From Chromatiaceae bacterium (lineage in GTDB: Bacteria; Pseudomonadota; Gammaproteobacteria; Chromatiales; Chromatiaceae), in assembly GCA_024235315.1 (NCBI GenBank), contig JACKMP010000005.1, positions 124,001 to 188,000 on the forward strand: a stretch of 64,000 nt of DNA, given 5' to 3'. Below, piece after piece: positions 61,201-64,000 of this stretch. Position numbers and translations under genes: made by a program. Below the pieces are notes generated by a model, which saw only the letters and a list, made by a program, of their open reading frames with translations, was not told the origin of the DNA and made no database searches. Every line of letters begins with the position of its first letter. Within the stretch, counting starts at the first letter, position 1.

Positions 61201-61909
61201 TCTCGTCGGCAACGAAGCGATCGATGCTCTTGACCGGCTTGTAGGCCATGAACCGCGAGAAGGCACGGGCGGCCGCGACCGCCTCGATATCCGACACCGA
61301 TTCGTTCTTTCCGCGCAGGGCACCGTACAGCCGTCTCAGGTACGCCTTCTTGCCGTCGTAACGCTCGACATGGCGCTTGCCCAGCTCTTTGATGAGCAGG
61401 GTCTGGAGGTCGGTGAGTGGCACGATCTGTCTGCCAACCGCCGTCTGCAGAACGAAGTGCTTCTGTTCCAGCTCGACACCGGGCAACACATAAAACTGGG
61501 CAGCATCTTCGCGTGCCACCGTATTGTTGCCAGCCTGGTCCAGCCACGCACGCACCGCGATGATGGCGGTGAACGGGTCTGCCGCTTCACCTTTGTTCGG
61601 ATGGAAAATCGCCGCCAGGTAACCGTCCGACGGATCCAGGCGCGCGTAGCTTCCATCGTCACAGCCCAGCACATACGATGCGAGCGAACGCACACGTTTA
61701 CCGCCCCGCCCTCGCTGCGTCGTTTCGTCCTGTCCCGGGTTGTACTGAAAAAGGTTCTCATGCGCCGCCGTCATCACCGTCTGAATGGCATCAGCAGCCG
61801 TGGTCTTGCCCGAGCCGTTTCCGCCCGAGAACAGGCTGATCGGCCCGAACTCGAAATCGATGGTCGGCACGTTGCCCCAGTTGACGAAGATGAAGCGCTT
61901 AAGAAACAT
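58289..61909 (-). CDS. jetC: Wadjet SMC-like ATPase JetC
   Basis: A 1206-residue MukB/SMC-type ATPase motor. N-terminal FVNWGNVPTIDF and Walker A SGGNGSGKTTAADAIQTVM are followed by long coiled-coil arms with a hinge-like globular segment (about residues 560-700, where VLCDHVEVKDPRWQAAIEG and IGGARFSILVVGDYEAEAI lie), and a C-terminal head with GTGSGGQLETPAYI signature and Walker B MVLVDEAFSKMDE. The start at 61909 (MFLKRFIFVNWGN) is chosen over 61951 by family similarity and overlaps jetB by 11 nt. Together with JetA and JetB it forms the DNA-loop-extruding complex that senses circular plasmids. Confidence 0.95.
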   Translation of the reverse strand: MFLKRFIFVNWGNVPTIDFEFGPISLFSGGNGSGKTTAADAIQTVMTAAHENLFQYNPGQDETTQRGRGGKRVRSLASYVLGCDDGSYARLDPSDGYLAAIFHPNKGEAADPFTAIIAVRAWLDQAGNNTVAREDAAQFYVLPGVELEQKHFVLQTAVGRQIVPLTDLQTLLIKELGKRHVERYDGKKAYLRRLYGALRGKNESVSDIEAVAAARAFSRFMAYKPVKSIDRFVADEILEQKDLGEAIRSVSSQLKTIHGMERDAAQLTKSIETLERARGHAQSYIEYWIDLNLLDYTLAKAEYELRQQDYVRGREQQRDKRAALADADKALRATDEETRLLRQQLVTLEAQRQGIDALKKKDELEREAKQLDESLRHTVRQVLEADQVIAANIRGTRNIANALADQELAAAMPQVAGLDGLGLAQAVNESEKSVLSDIHDLVQRDAIGAVSAVADRLDGLHQVQAAHNRWYSFWHDKQGDSSNRDQLAEWAHGRRVRYKALTSQRDEKRREIARLEANQVSYPPFVERAIQAIRQQCPAADPHVLCDHVEVKDPRWQAAIEGYIGGARFSILVVGDYEAEAIRIVRGMPGRDNRARVIQGDKAAEDAARISIDPNSIIHVLEFTHAVARAYLLASYGTVLRVGSADELRRTRRGVTEDGMGSGNYSMWRCDLPDSELVFGAGARERARVAKLAELEAIELEWNQANDLMQQADALLRAVDSLRPSVYGDVLQAVLSLHRKIEENTAMLAQLDLSEHQDLEERLATLQGKSDELKAREADLNEKKGRLQTELEGIEKQLHALSNLQEKNQQKVESHENALQGITAVWPDFDVDGRLSWADQEAKDLNVTIANNQRGEIEKSLHAAERRTSEDILSHNQHCRPSDAIVYSAFSGDYGPALFKSICDVSREIDRVHNILVEKRQALAELKDVFNNAFVSHLCHAIYQALGEGKRQIELLNKELQHHQFGADRETFRFDSDWVAEYRDYARFFEEVVKTPGLGDEFTLFDGSLSERSGKVRDELMEMLLDEDETRAMRDLERIADYRNYRRYEIYKEVEGKEPIPLSEYGTGSGGQLETPAYIIRAAAITSAFRFAEGLTHLRMVLVDEAFSKMDETRSREVIKYLTESLGLQLIFIMPTSKCGPYMDLISNEFVFAKVQSEAPRGQLMTRVLVDRKQCNQERIKTLWESHRRSVYQQAQLDFMEEFAAG

Positions 61910-62582
61910 CGTCGAGCTCCCCGCTCTCTTCCACACCCGCTTCCAGGTCATCCGGTAGCGCCTCGTCCAGCGCTGCCAGCGCTTCGTCGGTGACGAAGGT
62001 AACGATCATCGGATGGATCCGCAGCCCCGCCTCGCCGGAATCGAGGTTCTGGTCCAGGCGATACTGGATCAGGCGCAGCTTGCGCAGACGCTCAAATACC
62101 CGTTTTCGTTCGGTCAGTTTCTCGGGCAGAGTGCGGCCGATCTGGTTGCGCATTGCGATACCGATCGACTCGAGGGATTCGGTCACATAACCGCCTTCGT
62201 CCACCTGCCCTTCGCGCAGTGCCTTGTCATAGAGCTGCCGCAGCACGAGCAGCAAGGCCACCTCGTCCTGGCGCAGCCGGGCGCGCAGTCCGGTTGAGAA
62301 TGCACTGTTCTCGGCGTCGTCCATACCCGGCACGCGGGCACCGGGTGGATACAACCTCACATAGGCGAACCGCCGATCGTGGAACAGCCGGATACCGACC
62401 ATGCCGAGATAGTCATCGACCAACTCCGGCACCCGTACATAGCGGTCGTAGAGCTGCTGTTCTATCTGGCTCTCATCCCGGCACAACACGCCATAACTGA
62501 GCAACCGCAGGCACAGCTCCTGATATTCGTCGAGCGACACGCCCGCCTTGTCCAGCCGTTCTTCCAGATAATCACGCAACAT
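61899..62582 (-). CDS. jetB: Wadjet MukE-like subunit JetB
   Basis: A 227-residue winged-helix protein of the DUF4194 family, the kite-type subunit of Wadjet. MLRDYLEERLDKAGVSLDEY, LSYGVLCRDESQIEQQLYDRY and the wing-like RRFAYVRLYPPGARVPG lie in the N-terminal half; RKRVFERLRKLRLIQYRLD follows, and the end is very acidic. It overlaps jetA by 11 nt and jetC by 11 nt, so the operon is tightly coupled. Confidence 0.93.
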   Translation of the reverse strand: MLRDYLEERLDKAGVSLDEYQELCLRLLSYGVLCRDESQIEQQLYDRYVRVPELVDDYLGMVGIRLFHDRRFAYVRLYPPGARVPGMDDAENSAFSTGLRARLRQDEVALLLVLRQLYDKALREGQVDEGGYVTESLESIGIAMRNQIGRTLPEKLTERKRVFERLRKLRLIQYRLDQNLDSGEAGLRIHPMIVTFVTDEALAALDEALPDDLEAGVEESGELDDVS

Positions 62583-64000
62583 CGTCTGGCCTGGTAATCA
62601 GTTCGATCGTGAATTCATCGGTGGCATCGAAATAGTCGGTTGTGACCCTGTGGTTGGTCGGCGTGATCTTGAACGCAAACTCACTCGACGTTACCCCTCC
62701 CACCTCTATCGCATGTGCGCTCATCAACAGCTCCTTTGCATCGCGAATTGGCAGATTCTGGGTATGAATACGATGCCCCTCACTGAGCGCCTCGATCACG
62801 TAGTCACGTTGTTTCTCGTTGTTGAAAGTAAACGCCAGATCCACAGCCGCCTGCACGTACATCTGCCGTCGCGCCGCGATGTCGTGCTCCGCCGCCTCCT
62901 CGACCGCGCTGTTGACGGTCCGAGGCTTTCTCGCCGCCATCAGGCGGATGCTGTCGGCGTCCGGCAGCCCCACCGACAGCGTCGCCAATGCCTCTCCCGC
63001 ACTCTTCAGCGCCTCGGCACGCTGCTCGCCCGATGCCAGGCGAAAACGTTCAAGCAGGCTGTTTAGCTGGTTGCGCGAGGCACCCCCGGCGTAGCTGAGC
63101 TGACGCATGATGATATCCGCACGGCGGGTGAAGCCATTGAGCGCCTGGCGCAGCGCGGGCAGCATCACGGCCGAGGCGTTATGCATACGTGACTCGATAC
63201 CATCGAGAACGGTCATCAGCACAGACACGTGCGGTTCGCGAAGCAGCTCGGGGGCCGCCCTTCGCAGGTCGCGTTCGGCCTGGGCCTTGAAATCCCTGCG
63301 CTTGCGTTTGACCTGATCGATCAGCTCACTGATCTCGTCGCGGTACTTTTCCACCGAATCCGCCGACAGCCGGATGGCGACATCCGGCATGAAACGCTTC
63401 TCCATGAAATCAAAGAACTCATCCGATGCACGCTGTACCACCTGCTGCGACTCGACCTCCCGCACCAGTTGGCGACGCCGCTCGTCCAGCTCCGCGATCA
63501 CATCCGAAAAGTCAGACACGATGCGCTCGGAATACTCATAGGCATCCAGCAGGTCGTAGACCTCACCCTTTTCCAGAAAGGATTTGAGCGCATTGCGGGT
63601 GTTACGGGTGTTGCGATGCCGGGTACGGAACCCACCGCCCGCCGAATCCACCATCGGCTGGGTGAACAGACGGCCAAAACGCGAAAACGCATAGGTAGCC
63701 TGCAAGGTGGCATCGTCGATGTGACGCTCCAGCCAGCCGTTATCCACCAGCAGGCTGAGTACCCAGTTGGCCTGCTCGCGTTGCGTCCTTGGCCCGGCCG
63801 CAAACTCATCACCTTCGTCAGCGTCGAGCACCGGGCTGCGCGCGATCGCCTCTTCGAAGATTTCGATCACCTGGTCGCGGGTGAAGCTGCGACTGTAATC
63901 GGCGAACGCGCCGTAAAGGCGCTCGTAGAACACGCTGAGGCAGTCGGCGACCTGGGCGCGGTATTTGCCGTTCAGGGGACGAAAGAAATGGGTCCGGTTA
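62572..64000 (-). CDS. jetA: Wadjet MukF-like subunit JetA, 5' end beyond window
   Basis: At least 476 residues of the kleisin-type subunit JetA. The frame stays open to the last base, and the codons before the GTG at 63933 read THFFRPLNGKYRAQVADC, matching the usual JetA N-terminus, so the true start lies beyond 64000. Visible: N-terminal winged-helix portion (FYERLYGAFADYSRSFT), a helical middle (DAYEYSERIVSDFSDVIAEL, SDEFFDFMEKRFMPDV) and a beta-rich end (HAIEVGGVTSSEFAFKI). It is the first gene of the operon; its promoter is not in the window. Confidence 0.9.
   Translation of the reverse strand, partial: NRTHFFRPLNGKYRAQVADCLSVFYERLYGAFADYSRSFTRDQVIEIFEEAIARSPVLDADEGDEFAAGPRTQREQANWVLSLLVDNGWLERHIDDATLQATYAFSRFGRLFTQPMVDSAGGGFRTRHRNTRNTRNALKSFLEKGEVYDLLDAYEYSERIVSDFSDVIAELDERRRQLVREVESQQVVQRASDEFFDFMEKRFMPDVAIRLSADSVEKYRDEISELIDQVKRKRRDFKAQAERDLRRAAPELLREPHVSVLMTVLDGIESRMHNASAVMLPALRQALNGFTRRADIIMRQLSYAGGASRNQLNSLLERFRLASGEQRAEALKSAGEALATLSVGLPDADSIRLMAARKPRTVNSAVEEAAEHDIAARRQMYVQAAVDLAFTFNNEKQRDYVIEALSEGHRIHTQNLPIRDAKELLMSAHAIEVGGVTSSEFAFKITPTNHRVTTDYFDATDEFTIELITRPDDVA

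Noticed and set aside
1..64000. CRISPR arrays, insertion sequences, integrases, rRNA genes and replication origins
   Set aside because: I looked for regular direct repeats with spacers, transposase or integrase motifs, rRNA sequence and dnaA-box clusters and saw none.

Overview
The window (about 60% G+C, dense, mostly single-copy housekeeping genes) looks like the chromosome of a sulfur-oxidising gammaproteobacterium, most like the Chromatiales/Sedimenticola/Thiodiazotropha group. The evidence is gammaproteobacterial gene order (ftsB-ispD, ispF-truD, surE-pcm-yqaA-nlpD-rpoS; tig-clpP-clpX-lon-hupB-ppiD; trmJ-cysE-iscR-iscS-iscU; mltD/methyltransferase/rnhA/dnaQ). To this are added a Gly/Trp/Tyr-rich secreted protein of sulfur-globule type, an FNR-controlled cbb3 oxidase and a Sat-CysC fusion. 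The placement is inferred from gene content; no database was searched.

Layout. 1-1.1 kb: 3' end of a YciI-like gene and a periplasmic parvulin. 1.2-5.4 kb (minus): surE-pcm-yqaA-nlpD-rpoS and a small conserved ORF. 5.5-13.4 kb: pyrG-kdsA-eno-ftsB-ispD and ispF-truD on minus, with smr and tatD set in on plus. 13.7-21 kb (plus): sulfur-globule-like protein, fnr, ccoNOQP, a small membrane protein, ccoG, ccoH. 20.9-24.3 kb: dnaQ, rnhA, a methyltransferase and divergent mltD. 24.4-31 kb (minus): a four-gene Yej-like peptide ABC transporter. 31-41 kb: fabI, then tRNA-Leu, tig, clpP, clpX, lon, hupB, tRNA-Val, tRNA-Asp and ppiD on minus. 41-51 kb: hemN, a small ORF, prmB, an orphan histidine kinase, a short isc operon with cysE and trmJ, suhB and a small Cys-containing membrane protein. 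51-56.6 kb: Sat-CysC fusion, DUF302, a beta-propeller protein, a SIMPL protein and selD. 57.1-64 kb (minus): a Wadjet (JetABCD) plasmid-defence operon whose jetA runs off the right end.

How the parts fit. FNR-type boxes lie in front of fnr itself, twice in front of ccoN, and in front of the small membrane gene at 50.8 kb, so one oxygen-sensing circuit probably controls the high-affinity oxidase and at least one uncharacterised gene. The isc promoter carries an IscR type-1-like site and lon carries a sigma-32-like promoter.

The most unusual observations are: a sulfate adenylyltransferase domain whose sulfate/ATP motifs are replaced while the fused APS kinase is intact; the complete Wadjet cassette next to about 0.5 kb of apparently decayed DNA; a 72-nt hairpin element after ccoP; a substrate-binding lipoprotein with an extra C-terminal membrane helix; and a minimal isc operon whose last gene overlaps a histidine kinase tail to tail.
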